Assembly: GCF_000247695.1 (NCBI RefSeq)
Contig: NW_004624866.1
Span: 4,630,452 to 4,694,451, forward strand
Reading direction: 5' to 3'
DNA from: Heterocephalus glaber
Taxonomy: Eukaryota; Chordata; Mammalia; Rodentia; Bathyergidae
DNA length: 64,000 nt
Below the pieces are notes generated by a model. It did no database searches. It was given only the letters and a program-made list of their open reading frames with translations, and was not told the DNA's origin. Positions 22,101 to 34,941 of this stretch are shown one piece after another (the stretch's first letter is position 1; each line of letters opens with the position of its first letter). The position numbers were made by a program, and so were the translations under genes.

Positions 22101-23744
22101 CGTATGTAATAATACTCAATACTGATGAGTAACTCTCACTAACAGTATGGAGAAATTTATCATATGTAATAACAACTGCTAAGCACAAGTAATGGAGTAG
22201 AAAGCAATGGCAAAGTGTAAACAACAAGTAATATCTAAATATAATCACCTTAGATATATTCACAACTTAGATCCCAGGAGATTGTTATACAGCCCACCCC
22301 ACGTACTCTCAAACAAGTATGTAAGGAAAGTAAGGTGAGGAATGTACATGTGTGTACAGATATTTGAAGAAATCTAGACCACATGCTTCCAATGCCTCCA
22401 GAGAGACATGAAGTATCTGTGACATTCTCTATAAATGAGACTTTGACAAATGCTCCAAAGTTTCTTACCCATGAAAACACACAATCTAGATGGTGAGTGC
22501 TGCAGCCTTTTGGACATTACTGACAATATATTTGTGGATGCAGAATGTGAAAAACAAACATTCGAGTGCACTGTTCAGAAGGGTTGTTACAGGGATTAGT
22601 ATCAAATTAATATTAATCCTGCAGCTGGCTGGGCCAGAGAATTCTCACCCAAGTCCAGGCCCAGGAACTCTGAATAAGCAGCTTATGCTTTCCCCAAATG
22701 GCATAAATAATTAGAGGAACTAAGCCTACTTGCCTAATTACAGTCCATAACAAAACAAATCAGCCTCTTCAAAACCAACTCCTAGCCCAACGGGACAGGT
22801 AGGAGGTAGGCTGGTTAATAAACCTACTGCTGTGTCCTGCTGCAGAGCTCTAGCCTGGGGAAGACCCCACTGTGTCTGCACCCTGCTTTCACCATGGTGC
22901 AACCTAACCATGTCACAGAAGCTAAAATCAAAGGTCAGTCAGAATCCAAATTATGCCAAAGTTAAGGAAGCACTGGAGTTTTTGTGGACCAGATTTAACC
23001 CATGAGATCAGATGTCTAATTCTTATAATATACCTAGTTTAGTTCGAAAGGATTAAAGTCTCAAATTCAGTTTTAGCTGCAACTAGAAACATGAGCCCCA
23101 AACATGCAGTTTTCAAAGGGCTACCAGACCACATACAATCCTAATGCCTTTACCCACCCACACCCCCAGCATCTGTAAATTTGGGATGGGCTTGGTCTCA
23201 TGTGGAATTCTCCAGGCATATTTTCCCGCTATAGAATACAGACTGCACAAAGTTTCTGTCTCAGATGCTTTCCTTTCTCTGCTGTTCTAGGTCAGAGTGT
23301 ATTTTGTAAATGATTACTATGCTAATTACTAACCAACTTACAATAGTTTGAAGAGTCCTCCTAAAAAGTTCAATGGAATAATTCAAGATAAATTTCCTAC
23401 TACTCAGTTTTGCCATAGCCAGCCAACTTGCCCTCATCAATGTCCTTCTGTTTCTACTCAAAATACACTTTCTCCTTACGTGACATTAATAGTACCAGTT
23501 TCTTCTATCATGTTAGTAATAATGCATTGTTTGGCCTTGCATTTGGGATTTTCAAAGCTAGGGAAAAGTAGGGTGGGACACAAATTTTCTTCAGACTACA
23601 TCAGACTAATTTTCTCTCACTGCTGTTTGCAGAGCCTTTTCATTAGAAGGGTGGAGACAACTGTGGGGGAAAAGGAGCAAGAAAAAACAGCAATGAACGG
23701 AAGAGATGCTGAGCCTACTTTATCCACCACCCTGTGATCACGTC
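19151..23744. other. Unassigned sequence with a CA-rich tract
   Basis: About 4.6 kb without an assignable gene or SINE. A CA-rich tract lies at 20483-20530. A short MIR-like piece may be at 22045-22090 (CAGTAAAACGGGTGTATTAT). Short open frames lack support. Confidence 0.4.
20483..20530 (+). repeat. Imperfect (CA)n tract
   Basis: CA-dinucleotide runs broken by GT, CT and TA steps. Confidence 0.85.
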
Positions 23745-23928
23745 TTGTTTGTTTGTTTGTATGTTTGTTTGTTTTTGAGTCGGGGCTTTGCTACGTAGTT
23801 CAGGCTGGCCTTGAATGTACTATGTAGCTCATGCTGGCCTTTAACTCACAGCAATCCTCCTGCCTCAGCCTCCTCAATGCTGGGATTATACTTGTGCATG
23901 CACCATCCCACCCTGCCACTGCAGTGAG
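23745..23928 (-). mobile_element. B1 SINE with duplicated middle, GTTT-rich tail
   Basis: On the plus strand a (GTTT)n tail runs into GCTACGTAGTTCAGGCTGGCC, then a second CTATGTAGCTCATGCTGGCC, then CCTCCTGCCTCAGCCTCC and GCTGGGATTATAC. The duplicated CAGGCTGGCC block is the internal duplication typical of B1. Confidence 0.9.
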
Positions 23929-24340
23929 AGTTGTCTCACTGCACAAAAGCTAAGACTTTCTACTCTCAAGCTGAGCCTGGTAGTTAGAAGAGAAATTGGG
24001 TTTACTTTCTGGACCCAGAAAAACCACATCAATTTTCTTCAAGCCTTTAAACATACAATAAACTGTATGACCTTTCCCAAAAAATGATTTGCCATGAAAA
24101 GGGGCACACCAATTCTTTAAGACAACCCACACTCCCTATACATTATATTCCAATAGTTGAAAAGCACATAAGGCAATTAATTATACAGTAGATAAAGGTG
24201 CTAATGAAATTATTCTCAAGATTCATTTCTTGACTCTGCTTGATATCACATAACTTCCCTTTCCTTCATTAGTGTTAGAGCATCCTGTCCTTGAACACAG
24301 AGACTTAAGCGGGAACTCTTACGATACAAATTAAGTGGCC

Positions 24341-24565
24341 TGCCATTTATTGAGCACCTATTAGTGAGGTCCAGGACCAGGAGACTGCATATAATTTTAA
24401 AATAACATAATCAATATCATTTATAATCTCCTGATTCTGGACCTCATTCGGTGTTAATAGTTTCACTGAGATGGAGTCTGCTGATACACAGCAAAAGCAG
24501 AAATCAAACGCAGATCCTCCGGACACCAAAGCCCAGGCCTTTGTCTGGTCTACTGTGCAGCCTCA
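24341..24565 (-). mobile_element. MIR SINE
   Basis: Inverted MIR: CATTTATTGAGCACCTATTA at the left, a degraded centre, then ACACCAAAGCCCAGGCCTTT and CTACTGTGCAGCCTC at the right. A 104-codon open frame here is a shadow of the SINE. Confidence 0.75.
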
Positions 24566-25767
24566 AAAGTGCTTTCAAAGCCAGACCCCAGCAGTTATCC
24601 TGCAGATTCTCCTGGATGATCTTATACTTCAGGACTCAGGAATTATTACACAGCATATCCAGTGTTGTCTCCATCATCTTTAAAATGTGTTATAGCCCCA
24701 AGAAAGACAGTAGTGTAATAGCCTCGTATGCTGTTGAAACCTCAGAAGAACATCCAAAGACTTGAATTTATTTTTAACAAATGACAAAGGATCTACTTGT
24801 AATGGCCTGGAAGTTTATCCTCAGAAGAGAACTGCCTTTTTCCAGGCTAAAGGTCATGCAAGGTACAAATTTCGAGCTTCAGACAGCCATCTGCTGATGT
24901 ATCTGGGAACAGGGAGGAGACGGGAAGGAACGAGAGGCGGCCAAATCCCTCCGAGGTCTCCTTGTGGTGTGCTCACTTCCTGGTGCATCTTTAGGACAAT
25001 ACTGTAAATGAGGATGGGCGTGTCAGACTATGAGAAGACTGGCATGATTCTCTGACATGCTTCCACTCCACTGTGAATTACTGCAAAATCAGGGTGATTG
25101 AATCATGATGCCAAGCTTTAACATGCTCCATCACACAGGCAAACTACACAGAGTACACTGGGAATGAAGACTGGAGCATCTGAAACACTTCAAAAAATGC
25201 AACCACCAGTCCATATTTATGAGAAAATACAGCTTATGAGAATCTTATTTTCCTTTTACACGGATGTTAGCCAAATACTTATAACAATGGCATAAACCAT
25301 GTTTCAGAAAATTGTGTGTGTGTGTGTGTATGACAGATACAGAGAAACAATGTTTTCTCAAAAATTTTCAGAAAACTTCTCAGATTCAACTTTTTAAACA
25401 TACATGTAGCACAATTTCTCTAGCTAAGATACTCCAAATTTTACGTGACGGTAACACAAATTAAGACACTTGAATCTAAAAATAGCATCTATGATATTTA
25501 AGTGACTGGAATTCAAATCAATGGTTTCAAACACATTCTGCTCATTTACTATGGCAGCAAGAATGGAATGTTTCTGCTCATATATGATCCATAAAGAAAT
25601 TATAGCTCGTCCATTCCCTGAGAAGATGAGCCTCTTGGATTATTCACTGTGCACATGCAACAAGTTGGAAGACAAAGCAGATTTTAAACTTTTGTTACTG
25701 AGACAATGGTAAGTGATTCCATATTAACTCAATTTCTCATAAATCCAATTTCAAACTTTTCACACTG
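24566..25767. other. Unassigned sequence with (TG)n
   Basis: No gene recognised. A short (TG)n run lies at 25314-25330. Confidence 0.5.
25314..25330 (+). repeat. (TG)n microsatellite
   Basis: Eight uninterrupted TG units. Confidence 0.9.
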
Positions 25768-25862
25768 TTCTCTCAAATGAACCTTATAATGACACTATGA
25801 GGATTATTTTGGGATTATTTTCTCCATTTTTGGAAGATGCCACCGAGAATCACACTCAAGGA
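25768..25862 (-). mobile_element. MIR SINE fragment
   Basis: ACACTATGAGGATTATTTTG, TTATTTTCTCCATTTTTGGA and AGATGCCACCGAG follow the inverted MIR centre (CCTATGAGGTA, ATCCCCATTTTACAGATGAGG). Confidence 0.65.
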
Positions 25863-26140
25863 AGATGATTTAAAGCTGTGGTTCCAAAAGGCAATCTCTT
25901 TTCTTCGGGTAAAAAGACAATAACTGACCTTAAAATGATCATTATTTTCAATGTCCTTGTTTGCCAAGGAAAAGAAAATCACGCTGTTCCCAGTTCTAAA
26001 ATAGACTGATATACCAACCTCTTTCCTAAACTCACATTATAATCTCAATTTCCATATGGCTAAATGATTATAAAAATCCCAACACCAACTGCTCGGAGCA
26101 TAGGTCTGTTACCACCACTGTTTTCTTAAAGAGTCAAGAA

Positions 26141-26342
26141 AGCTAGGTGTGGTAGCACACAGTTGTAACCCCAGCTATTTGAGAAGCTGAGGCAGGAGGA
26201 TCACAAGTTCAAGCCTAGGGTGGACAACTTAAGCAAGGCACTGTCTCAAAATTTAAAGAAAAACAAATGCTAAAAGGCTGGAATATACCTCAGTAATAGA
26301 GCATTTGTCTAGCATACACAAGGCCCTGTGTTCCCTAGTACT
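26141..26342 (+). mobile_element. B1-ID composite SINE
   Basis: The B1 half has TGTAACCCCAGCTATTTGAG and GGCAGGAGGATCACAAGTTC. The ID half has CTCAGTAATAGAGCATTTGT and GCATACACAAGGCCCTGTGT. Same dimer class as at 15178. Confidence 0.85.
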
Positions 26343-26629
26343 GTTTTAAGAGAGGAAAAAAAAAAATCAACACAGACATATACAGTCTGATGTATACATC
26401 AGTTAAAGAAAAACTTGTAGAAATATTTTAATACTAAATTTATTGAGACATCATGAGATTAATACAAATTACCTGTGGCCTCTACAATTACAAGAGGTGC
26501 TCAAAGTGGTGGCCATGAGCTTCCAGACATTTACTAGTATGGCAAACTGCTAAAGTGTGTACACGGTTTTTTGGTGGATTCTGTATGTGATATATGCATG
26601 GAGTTGAGCTGAATGAAAAAGAGGTCAGA

Positions 26630-26770
26630 AAATCTTTAGCCCAACATCTTTACTTTCAAGAGAAGAAAACTATGGCACAGAAATTTTAACCTGCTTAGTA
26701 CAATATTCACAGCCCCCCAAAGCAAACCCAAGTCTGAGATTTCATCTTACTATGTCAATTCAGACACAAA
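26630..26770 (-). mobile_element. MIR-like fragment
   Basis: AAGAAAACTATGGCACAGAA, TTTTAACCTGCTTAGTACAA and CCAAGTCTGAGATTTCATCT resemble the inverted MIR half (GAGGAAACTGAGGCACAGAG, TTAAGTAACTTGCCCAAG). Diverged. Confidence 0.5.
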
Positions 26771-27451
26771 TCTGACAGCATTGAGTTCTAAAACATATGA
26801 AAAGCTACTTCACAAAAACTGAAGACAGGATGAAGATGAGTAGCACAGAAAGCCTCAGAGAGAAAACAAGACAAATGGCTTGTCTTGGGGATGTCGTAAA
26901 TACCAACCATGCTAATTTGGCAACAGTTCTTTGCTGTACATCAGTAATAGCCTGCAAATTGAAATACTAAGCTTTTAGTTCTTCCTCCCTATAAATTCCA
27001 AGGAAGCTTCTATTCCCTGAAACTGCACAAAAGAAAAATGGATCGCTAGAGGCATAACGTTATTACCAGCTCACACTCTAGTTCCCACAGCTAGGTCTTC
27101 AAACCGACTGTAGGAAAGGAAGGGGAGTGAAAACACAAGACCAGCCAAGTGCCACCACCCAGGAGCACAGCTCTGAACAGGCACATCTGGACGGGCCCTG
27201 CACACTGTCTTCCCCACTGATGCTGACCACTTTTATGCAGCAATGTTAGGTAAATCTCTAGACAGACCGGGCATCAGAACTGAGACCCAGGTTTTACATA
27301 TTATGATAACCAGAAACACTTTCTACCCCATAAATTGAGCTATATTTTCTATCCAAGATCACTAACGACTAAAGACCAATAGCCACATCGCAAAATTACA
27401 AAATACAGTTTATTTACAACCAAGTCTTTTCTATGCACTCATATTTCAAAG
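26771..27451. other. Unassigned sequence
   Basis: Nothing recognised. Confidence 0.5.
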
Positions 27452-27741
27452 CGGTCATCCCACAGCATCCATGGGGATGGTTCCAGGATGCCACATGAAG
27501 TATTTGCAAATAACCTACATGCATTCCTCCACATTCTTTCATCTATTTCTGGATTACTCACAATAGTTCCCGATACAATATAAATGTTATGGAAACAGTT
27601 GTCATATTGCATTACTTAAGGAATAATGAGAAGAAAGAGGTATATACATGTTCAATAGAGACATAACTTTTTTCAATATTTTCCATCTGTGATTGGTTGA
27701 ATCCACATTAGGAACCTATAGATATGGAGGGGCAAATGTAC
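27452..27741. mobile_element. MER2-like Tigger (TcMar) fossil
   Basis: Left end CCATGGGGATGGTTCCAGGA, then ATTTGCAAATAACCTACATG and TACATGTTCAATAGAGACAT, and the end GGTTGAATCCACATTAGGAA with GATATGGAGGGGCAAATGTA. This follows the non-autonomous MER2 consensus. It has no transposase. Confidence 0.8.
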
Positions 27742-28224
27742 TAGAACTTTGTCTCTTCCAACACACTATGTGATAGCTGCTTCAAAAAGAACAAAATAGT
27801 ATTGCTTCAGGAAAGTAGTGACTATAAAGTGTTGGTACCAATGCATTAAATGGAAAAAGCTCTTGAATCACAGAGACAACATTACTTAGAAGACACAAGA
27901 AGAAATTGAAAATAATTGCAAATGAGAAGAAAAATATTACAGCAACCTAAGAAATAGTAAGCCTTATTTCTGTGGCATCTTATATTTCAAATTAAAACTG
28001 CAATAGATTACTACAGCTGCCTCGTTGTTTCCATGATAAATTTATACATAATTGTAAACTGTGATTTATTCACTTGGATTTTGTCCTTCACTGTAACTAA
28101 ATCATACTCTTCAATAAAAACCGGAATCATGACACTGATTCACCACTGTCTTCCAGCACAGAACCTGGAACCCAACACAGAGAAATCATTTAAAATACTT
28201 CTAGAATGAATATTTTACCAATCA

Positions 28225-28735
28225 GCAAACACTTTTTCTAATTTGATAAAATGTAAAGTTGGCAAGAATGGGGAGAAACAAACTCTCATACACTGCTGGT
28301 AATAAAAATAAATACTACCTTCAAAAGGAGGAATTTGGCAAGAAAACATGGCTGTACACTCTAAAAGTAATGTCACAGTTTTCATTACATACTACTAAAT
28401 GAAAAAGTACCTTGAGTGTGCTCCTGTTTTATTTTAAAGGCAGTGCATATAGAGACTGCAATACGGACAGGACAGCGGTTAGGTAGATATACCGCGGATC
28501 TCCAGGGGAAGTGGTCCAATGCCAGGTCCCCTGCTTGAAGGCACATATAGTTCTGGAGGGATTTCTAAGAAATTTTACAGGGATAATTTCAAACAGTGAT
28601 ACTGGAGCATGGGACTGGCATGGAGAGAAGGTAGCCTTCTGTTTCTATCTTCTACCCTTCTGAAGTATTTTTGCTTCACAAGTTTGAATATTTTAGTTCC
28701 TTTTTAAAGATATATTACTGTTTTTAAAAAGACAA
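28225..28735 (+). mobile_element. L1M 3' region fossil
   Basis: AATGGGGAGAAACAAACTCT, CATACACTGCTGGTAATAAA and GGAATTTGGCAAG are L1M landmarks. The right end (TTTGAATATTTTAGTTCC, ATATTACTGTTTTTAAAAAG) resembles an L1M 3' terminus. The middle is poorly preserved. Confidence 0.6.
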
Positions 28736-29314
28736 CTATAGAAAGTAAAATAACAAAAAATTATTTTTAACCTAACTGTTCTCTATTTTCCTTCCCATCT
28801 GGTTTCCTTCTTCCCCATAAGATCTTTTAGGAGTTAGTGCTTAGAGCACTGGTTTGCATTTTATGCTTTTTTGAGACCTAGGGTGAATCATTTCCTGCTT
28901 CCAACTATCCAACACCAGAGTAGGAGAAACAAACCAGGTTGACACAAACTCCCCAGGCAGGAACAAGAAGTCTTTTGTCATTAAAAACACCACACTTGCA
29001 ATCTGTGCCACCTGACCAGCCAGGTAGAGACCAGGGCGGGAAAGGGAGGAGGTGAGGGGCGACAAAAAGTGAGCCTTGTGTTGTGTGAATATATGATGCT
29101 TTATGCTTTACTTCTTCCCATTAATGAGTTGTGCTTAAAATTTACTATTCTTACGAACACCTAGGTAGAGACTGTTATCTGATGGATTTGACTTTTAAGT
29201 ATATTTTCTAATGGTCCTTCAAGTTCTAATACTATCAAATATTGCATATATGCAAACTATATTATTGCTTTACACATTTCTTTCTGATTAAGGAAAACAT
29301 ATCTCAAATTCAGC
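28736..29314. other. Unassigned sequence
   Basis: Nothing recognised. A 74-codon minus frame (28841-29065) has no known domain or splice support. Confidence 0.4.
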
Positions 29315-29405
29315 TGTCCATCAGAATCATTTAGGGAGATTTCTAAAGGTGCCAATACTTGGGCCCAAATTCTGACCAATTAAATGAGAACTACTATGAC
29401 TTCCC
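29315..29405. mobile_element. MER5A-like hAT fragment
   Basis: CCATCAGAATCATTTAGGGA then GGGCCCAAATTCTGACCAAT recall the left half of MER5A and related elements (CATCAGAATCACCTGG, GGGCCCCACCCCAGACC). Fragmentary. Confidence 0.5.
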
Positions 29406-29778
29406 TGAGATTGGAAGCATTTCACATCAAGGCTGAGGAAGTATTCATCCTGTAACACAACAAAGTGAAATGAAATTTCAGAGCAGCATATACACAAATA
29501 GTTACTGGGTACCTCAAATCAACATTAACATGGCCTCTACCTTTGGTATAAAACTCAAATGGAAGATGAAATAAAACAAGTGATACAAGACACTAAGGAC
29601 TAAGGCATCCAAAATTGGGGAGGCTACTGTCTTATGTCTCTTTCTACTGACTGCTAGCCTAAGTTGCTACCTGTGCTTAAAAGGTCTCCTACACCAGTAC
29701 CCACCAGTTTGCCCTTCCTAATGCCTGAGGCTATTGTGGATAGTGTTTTAACTACAGACAACCATCAAAATAAATGGC

Positions 29779-29968
29779 CTAGCCAAGCCAAGTGCGGTAC
29801 CCACAACTGTAATCTCAGAACTCTGGGAGGCTGAGGCAGAAGGATCACAGTTTAAGCCCAGTCTGGATGATTTAGCCCAACCCTATCTCAAAATAAAATT
29901 TTTTTTTAAAAGGCTGAGAACAGAGCTCACACAAAGGCCCTGTGGTTAATAGTACCAAAATCAATCGA
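29779..29968 (+). mobile_element. B1-ID composite SINE
   Basis: CTCTGGGAGGCTGAGGCAGA, AGGATCACAGTTTAAGCCCA and CCCTATCTCAAAATAAAA are the B1 half. A degraded ID half (AACAGAGCTCACACAAAGGC) follows. Confidence 0.8.
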
Positions 29969-30751
29969 TTGATCAATTTCTTAAAATAAATAGCCAATGA
30001 CTCAGAGTTCAAGGCCCATTATGTCCTACAGAGCCCTGAACTTCTCCTCTTTACACCCTTCCTATCTCCCATCTCCATTTACTCAGATGTCACAGCATTA
30101 AAATGTTTTTATGTGACAGCAATGAGGTAGATGAAAAAACACCTTCACTGTCCCGGAAAGGATGTACTCCCACCATAAATCTGCCAAAACACATAACCAA
30201 ATGCTAACCAGAGGGTATGTTCAACCTGTGAGGTCAGAGAATCCTCCATATAACACTGCTAAAAGGCCCTGCAACCCTCTGTGTGTCTGGTTATAGTTAA
30301 TAGTTTGTTTCTTGGAGTGCTCATACCAGAGAGATGAGGGCGAGGGAAGTCATTTGGGAACTGCCAAGAAATACTGATGGGAAACATATGGAAAACCACA
30401 AAGGCATTATATTTTATTGACTTCTTTTATTCTATGGAGGGTGCATATCTCATTTTAATGTCATAGATACAACATAACTAAGGTTTCATTTATAGTATGA
30501 TTACACCCATGATGGTTAAACTGTAATTGGTTCTAGCATAATAGGATATAACGTCTTATTTTGTTCTGTTTACAAAAATGGAATGTAATTAGCACAATGT
30601 TAAGGAGGACAGCCAATCATTTGTTTTTATTTTTTATTGTTCTGGTCTCCAGAGCTTCCTGCAGCCCAGTCCCACAATCCCATTGGAAGGGGCTCCTATC
30701 AAGACCTAATATAGGCTAGTGGAAACAAACCCACAGAACTAGAAGACAATT
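29969..30751. other. Unassigned sequence
   Basis: Nothing recognised. Confidence 0.5.
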
Positions 30752-30860
30752 ACACAGTTATCCCCATTTTTTCAGATAAGAAAGCTCAGGTTGACAATCA
30801 TGACGCCAAAGACACACTGCCACTGGTCCAAGCCCACAGAAGTATAGGCCCTTGGAATAG
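30752..30860 (-). mobile_element. MIR SINE fragment
   Basis: GTTATCCCCATTTTTTCAGA, TAAGAAAGCTCAGGTTGACA and GCCACTGGTCCAAGCCCACA follow the inverted MIR order. Confidence 0.65.
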
Positions 30861-30997
30861 TCACTGCAGAAATAACAGGAAGCTCCTCTCCACCACCTTA
30901 TGTTATCAGCAATGTTTCCTACACCGTATCAGAGAAACGCTGCTGAGCTGGATGTACAGTTCAGGAGGTCAACAGAAAGAAGCTGATTAAGCAAAGG

Positions 30998-31097
30998 CAG
31001 AGAAGCCAGGCTGTGAATTCCTTAGAAAAGGCTTTATTATGCTTCGTATATCCCCAGTACTTACCATTCAATGGAGGTGCCCAACTGCTATTGCTGT
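30998..31097 (+). mobile_element. L2 LINE 3' end fragment
   Basis: GGCTTTATTATGCTTCGTAT, ATCCCCAGTACTTACCATTC and GGAGGTGCCCAAC match the L2 3' words TTGTATCCCCAGCACTTAGC and GTAGGTGCTCAATAAATG. Confidence 0.6.
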
Positions 31098-32394
31098 TGA
31101 AATTCTAAAACTATTTCATACAAATATTGAAGACACACCATGCTTAGGTCTAAATTTTGCTTTTAAAGTCTGTCCAAAACAAGCCCACACAAACTAGTAC
31201 AGGCAAGGAAAAACACAGCGGAGTCAGGCTTACCAGTTTTCCAAATTTTAATATATTTTAACAGTTCAAACAGACAATCCTGCATTCCACAGACTCACTC
31301 TCTGATTATCTCTGGGGCATCTCTTTATAATGTTCAGTAAGTTAAGAGTCTTTGAAATGGATGGAAATCTGCCAAAAGCAAGATGAAGGCCATAACACAT
31401 CAGAATAAAAAGACAGTAGACCTGGGGGGGAAAAAGGGTAGCAAATAAGTAAGTGATCCTAAGTACACTGCAGATTACATGTGAAGGGCAAATTTCCCTT
31501 GCACTGGAATGCACTAGTCAATCATTAAATTTAAGTGTGAACACACACCCAGCCTAGAGTTTTCATACTTGTACCACTCAATACTTCCACAATCTTTCTG
31601 TGCCCTAAAGACAGGAGAATGCTGGAGAACTAGCAGAACTAATGCAGTAATTATCCTTTTGAGGCCATGAGAGGATTACTATCATAATTGCTATCATCCA
31701 AATTCCTTTTTCCTCTGAGTAGCTCAGTGGGCAGGTAAATGCAATCACGGCATCACTCTTATAAGCTTGCCAACCCAGAATCCCAGCACCCTGGGTGATC
31801 AAAAGATCATCTAACAGAGAAACAGTCTCAGGCTTCAAAGTACACAAGGTTCATGGGCAGACCAGCAATCTTTTTCTTTTTAATTGTATTTATGCCCCAC
31901 TGTTCCCCCCTCCACCAGCAATCTTAATAAAACTCCTTGCAAAAGAAGTGAGGGTGAACACAGGACAATGGACCTAGCTCTTCCCACAGATCATGCCAGG
32001 CCAGGTTTCTCAGAACCTTATCAACGACCTTTCGACCACAATACAATCTCCCCTCCCCAGCACACACCCTCACACACACGCTCTCGCCCAACACTAGCAC
32101 TTTAGTGCCAGCATGCTGGGCAAAAGCCCATCAAAACATGTTTCCCACCCTAAGACATTAAGGCAAAAGGGAAGGTGGATGAAGGGACAAATTCCAGATG
32201 CACGCTGACCGCCAGGATGGTCTCGTTAGACCTTAACATTATTGTAAAACATCTAAAACCAGGGGCGCCAAAAGGCCTTGACTCCTTCTTGGAGGGTACT
32301 AGCTTCCTCTTTCTGATGCCTGCCACCCACCTGGTTAACTACTGCTTCCCATGATCTCTGTGCCCTCCTTCCTCAGGAGCTTTAGAATGCTATG
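31098..32394. other. Unassigned sequence
   Basis: Contains short open frames on both strands with no known domain. A minus-strand pyrimidine tract ends in CAG near 31434, but the downstream frame is not convincing. Confidence 0.4.
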
Positions 32395-32592
32395 AATAAC
32401 ATTTTAAATCCTGATCCTACCAATGCCAGCTCTGTGACACTGGCCAAGCTATTTGAACTTTCTGTCCTTCTGTTTTCCTCATTTGCAAAATACAAATAAG
32501 CATACCTCAAGGAGTATTTGAGAAATCAATGAGTTCATCTCTATAAAGCCTCAGGACAGTGCGTGACATGGTAAATGGTATATTGTTTGATT
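32395..32592 (+). mobile_element. MIR SINE
   Basis: AATGCCAGCTCTGTGACACT, GGCCAAGCTATTTGAACTTT, TTTTCCTCATTTGCAAAATA and AGCATACCTCAAGGAG are MIR in order. Confidence 0.85.
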
Positions 32593-32694
32593 AAAATTGA
32601 AAAGAATTTCTTCCTCATAGCCAGCTAGAAAACCTGACAGTGAATCAGAGGAGGTACCATAAAAGAAAAGTTAAAAACAGAAGAATTTTAACAG

Positions 32695-32843
32695 TTTCTT
32701 TTTAGGTGATGGAAATATTCTAAATTAGATCATGGTGATGATGACACAACTCAGTGAATCTAAAAATCATTCACATTTATACTTTAAAATGGGTGAGTTT
32801 TATGACATAAAGAATACCTCAATAAAGCAGTTTAAAAAAAAGA
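32695..32843 (+). mobile_element. L1M 3' terminus
   Basis: AGGTGATGGAAATATTCTAA, CATGGTGATGATGACACAAC and AATACCTCAATAAAGCAGTT match the last 150 bp of old mammalian L1s, ending in an A-rich tail. Confidence 0.8.
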
Positions 32844-33345
32844 ATTGACCCTATATCATATAAATCAACTATTTAGTCACAATAGTGGTAATCAAAGTTC
32901 TAAATTTGGTTGAGGTCACAATCCAGGATGTCAATCCCTATTCCTGGTACCTCTTCAAGCAACAGCATGATACTGACATGCGTGGGGCATTATGAATATA
33001 AACATGATCTCTTCACACTGGGTACTCCTGATACAAATAATTGGCAACATAGGTGCAAGAGATCCCCTAGGAAGCTTTCAGCTCCCAGTAAGAACATTTC
33101 AGAAAATTACAAAACAATTTAAGCACTTCATCACTAAGAAAACATGCCTGGATAGGACAGTATTTTCCCTGAGTTTCTTAAACCTAACCCTATAACTATA
33201 GGAATCAGCAGAGAATGAGCAGCCTAAACAGCTCTCAGGCCATGAGAGATTAGCAAAGGTGATTTCCGATCCAGCCTGCATGACCTACAACAGTCCACTT
33301 TAACCTATTCAGGCAAGCTTCCTCATCAATAAAGCCCCTCATCTT
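32844..33345. other. Unassigned sequence
   Basis: Nothing recognised. Confidence 0.5.
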
Positions 33346-33479
33346 AGCAGAGATGGGCAGTGCATGACAGCAATCCCAGCACTTGAGAGCATGAGGAACG
33401 AGGACTATAAATTCAAGACCAACCTGAGCTACACAGCAAGTTCAAGGCCAGCCCAAAATACAAAGAGAAACTGTGACAC

Positions 33480-33482
<3 letters not shown>
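33346..33482 (+). mobile_element. B1 SINE
   Basis: AGCAATCCCAGCACTTGAGA, GACCAACCTGAGCTACACAG and AAGTTCAAGGCCAGCCC show the B1 body with the duplicated middle. Its 3' tail has become a (CA)n microsatellite. Confidence 0.85.

Positions 33483-33519
<37 letters not shown>
33483..33519 (+). repeat. (AC)n microsatellite
   Basis: About 18 perfect AC units extending the B1 tail. Confidence 0.95.
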
Positions 33520-33520
<1 letters not shown>

Positions 33521-34941
33521 CTATCATGTAAATGTTACTATGGAGACAACAATAAACATGAAGCACCTACATAATATTTGGCACATGGTAGGCACCACAA
33601 TGTAGTTTAAGACAGTAGTAGTAATTAGTTGAAACATAATCATAATAACATGCATATTAAGAGATTATCAGGCAAAATAACAAGGCATCCAAGCCTTTTC
33701 ATTTATGTACACTCATACTATTTCTCTGACACCAAACCCTAGAAATACCTTCTCTGCACTCCACCTGACTCCGTGTGAAAGGGAATGAGCTGCACAGCAA
33801 CCAAGGCTCAGTGACAGGAAGGCAGGCTGATGAGAGAGCTCAATCAGTACACATTTCTAGAAGTTTCTACATGAATTTGGTGTCCTCTGGGAAGTATTTG
33901 GAAGAATCCACATGAGAAGAGTTTAGGAAGGCTGAATTACCAACTATGTATAGTACTCTCGACTGAGCTTGAACATTTTCCATAATAAGCAGCCACTCAC
34001 ACATTCCCTCACAGAACTACAGCTTAGTTTCCACAGATATAAGAGCACTGCCTTCTTATTAACTATCCAGAAGCAGACTCACAATACAGGAGTACTTATG
34101 TTGCACCTACATCCCCAACACTGTGACAGATACAGCAAGAGAATTAACGTGTGGTTGATTCAGTCAAGTCCCTCTCATAATTGCCTTTAGGGTTAGGCAA
34201 ATCCCTGTCAGGCCCATAATAAACCAACTAGTTTTCAAACACAAAGACTGGTAGAAGCTTTGCATGCCCTGGCAAAGAACCATAAGTCATGCCAAAGAGG
34301 AAATGAGTCGAGATGGGGGGCAATTTTCTTTTCATTTCAGTCTTACTATTTGACCTACTAATAACAATGCTTACCATGTTGTGTGTTTCAGATATGTCCC
34401 CACAGAAATGATGCATCTGACAGTGCTCTACAAATCCTGCAGGAAGACCAAGCAACCAACCATCTCAAGGCTACAAACAAGCAGATGTGATTATGGAACC
34501 CAGATCTTCCTACTTCCACTTCTGTGTTCAATCTCATGCTACCTCTACAATTGACACTGTGGGACCCAGTCAAGTTCCTTCCATCACTAGGCTTCTAAGC
34601 AACTTTCCAGAGGTGCTGTCATCATTAATCCCACAGGCACGGATACAGCCCCTAGAGTTCACTCAATTTACTCTCTCCTTTGCCCTAGTGTGTAAATCTC
34701 CACATAATTAATCAGCATGCCCTCACAGTACAAAGCTGTGTCTGTCTGGGAATTTCTAGACCCAGGCTGGACAGCTCCACTCTGAAATACAGATGAATTC
34801 TCGGAAACCTAGGCCCCTGAGTAGCATCCTTGTCCCCTCTGCCTTTCCAGACAACCACCCACCCAGTCTCCCACAGAGACCTTGTTAAGGGCTGTTTTTT
34901 CAGATCATACTCAAAATTAGAATCTTGTCTCAAAAAATTTC
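33520..34941. other. Unassigned sequence
   Basis: No gene recognised. A vague inverted-MIR feel around 34.4-34.6 kb was too weak to call. Confidence 0.4.

Noticed and set aside
22385..22493. Open plus frame ending at a GTGAGT donor-like site
   Set aside because: No acceptor in the same frame; upstream candidates bring stops.
24451..24765. 104-codon plus frame
   Set aside because: Lies largely across an inverted MIR.
31310..31433. Minus-strand frame after a C-rich pyrimidine tract and CAG
   Set aside because: The donor is only a GTGAGT within an unremarkable frame, the residue mix is random-like, and a mononucleotide C run makes the acceptor look better than it is.
33483..33519. Regular repeat that might suggest an array such as CRISPR
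   Set aside because: A simple (AC)n microsatellite growing from a B1 tail. No spacer-repeat structure occurs anywhere in the window.
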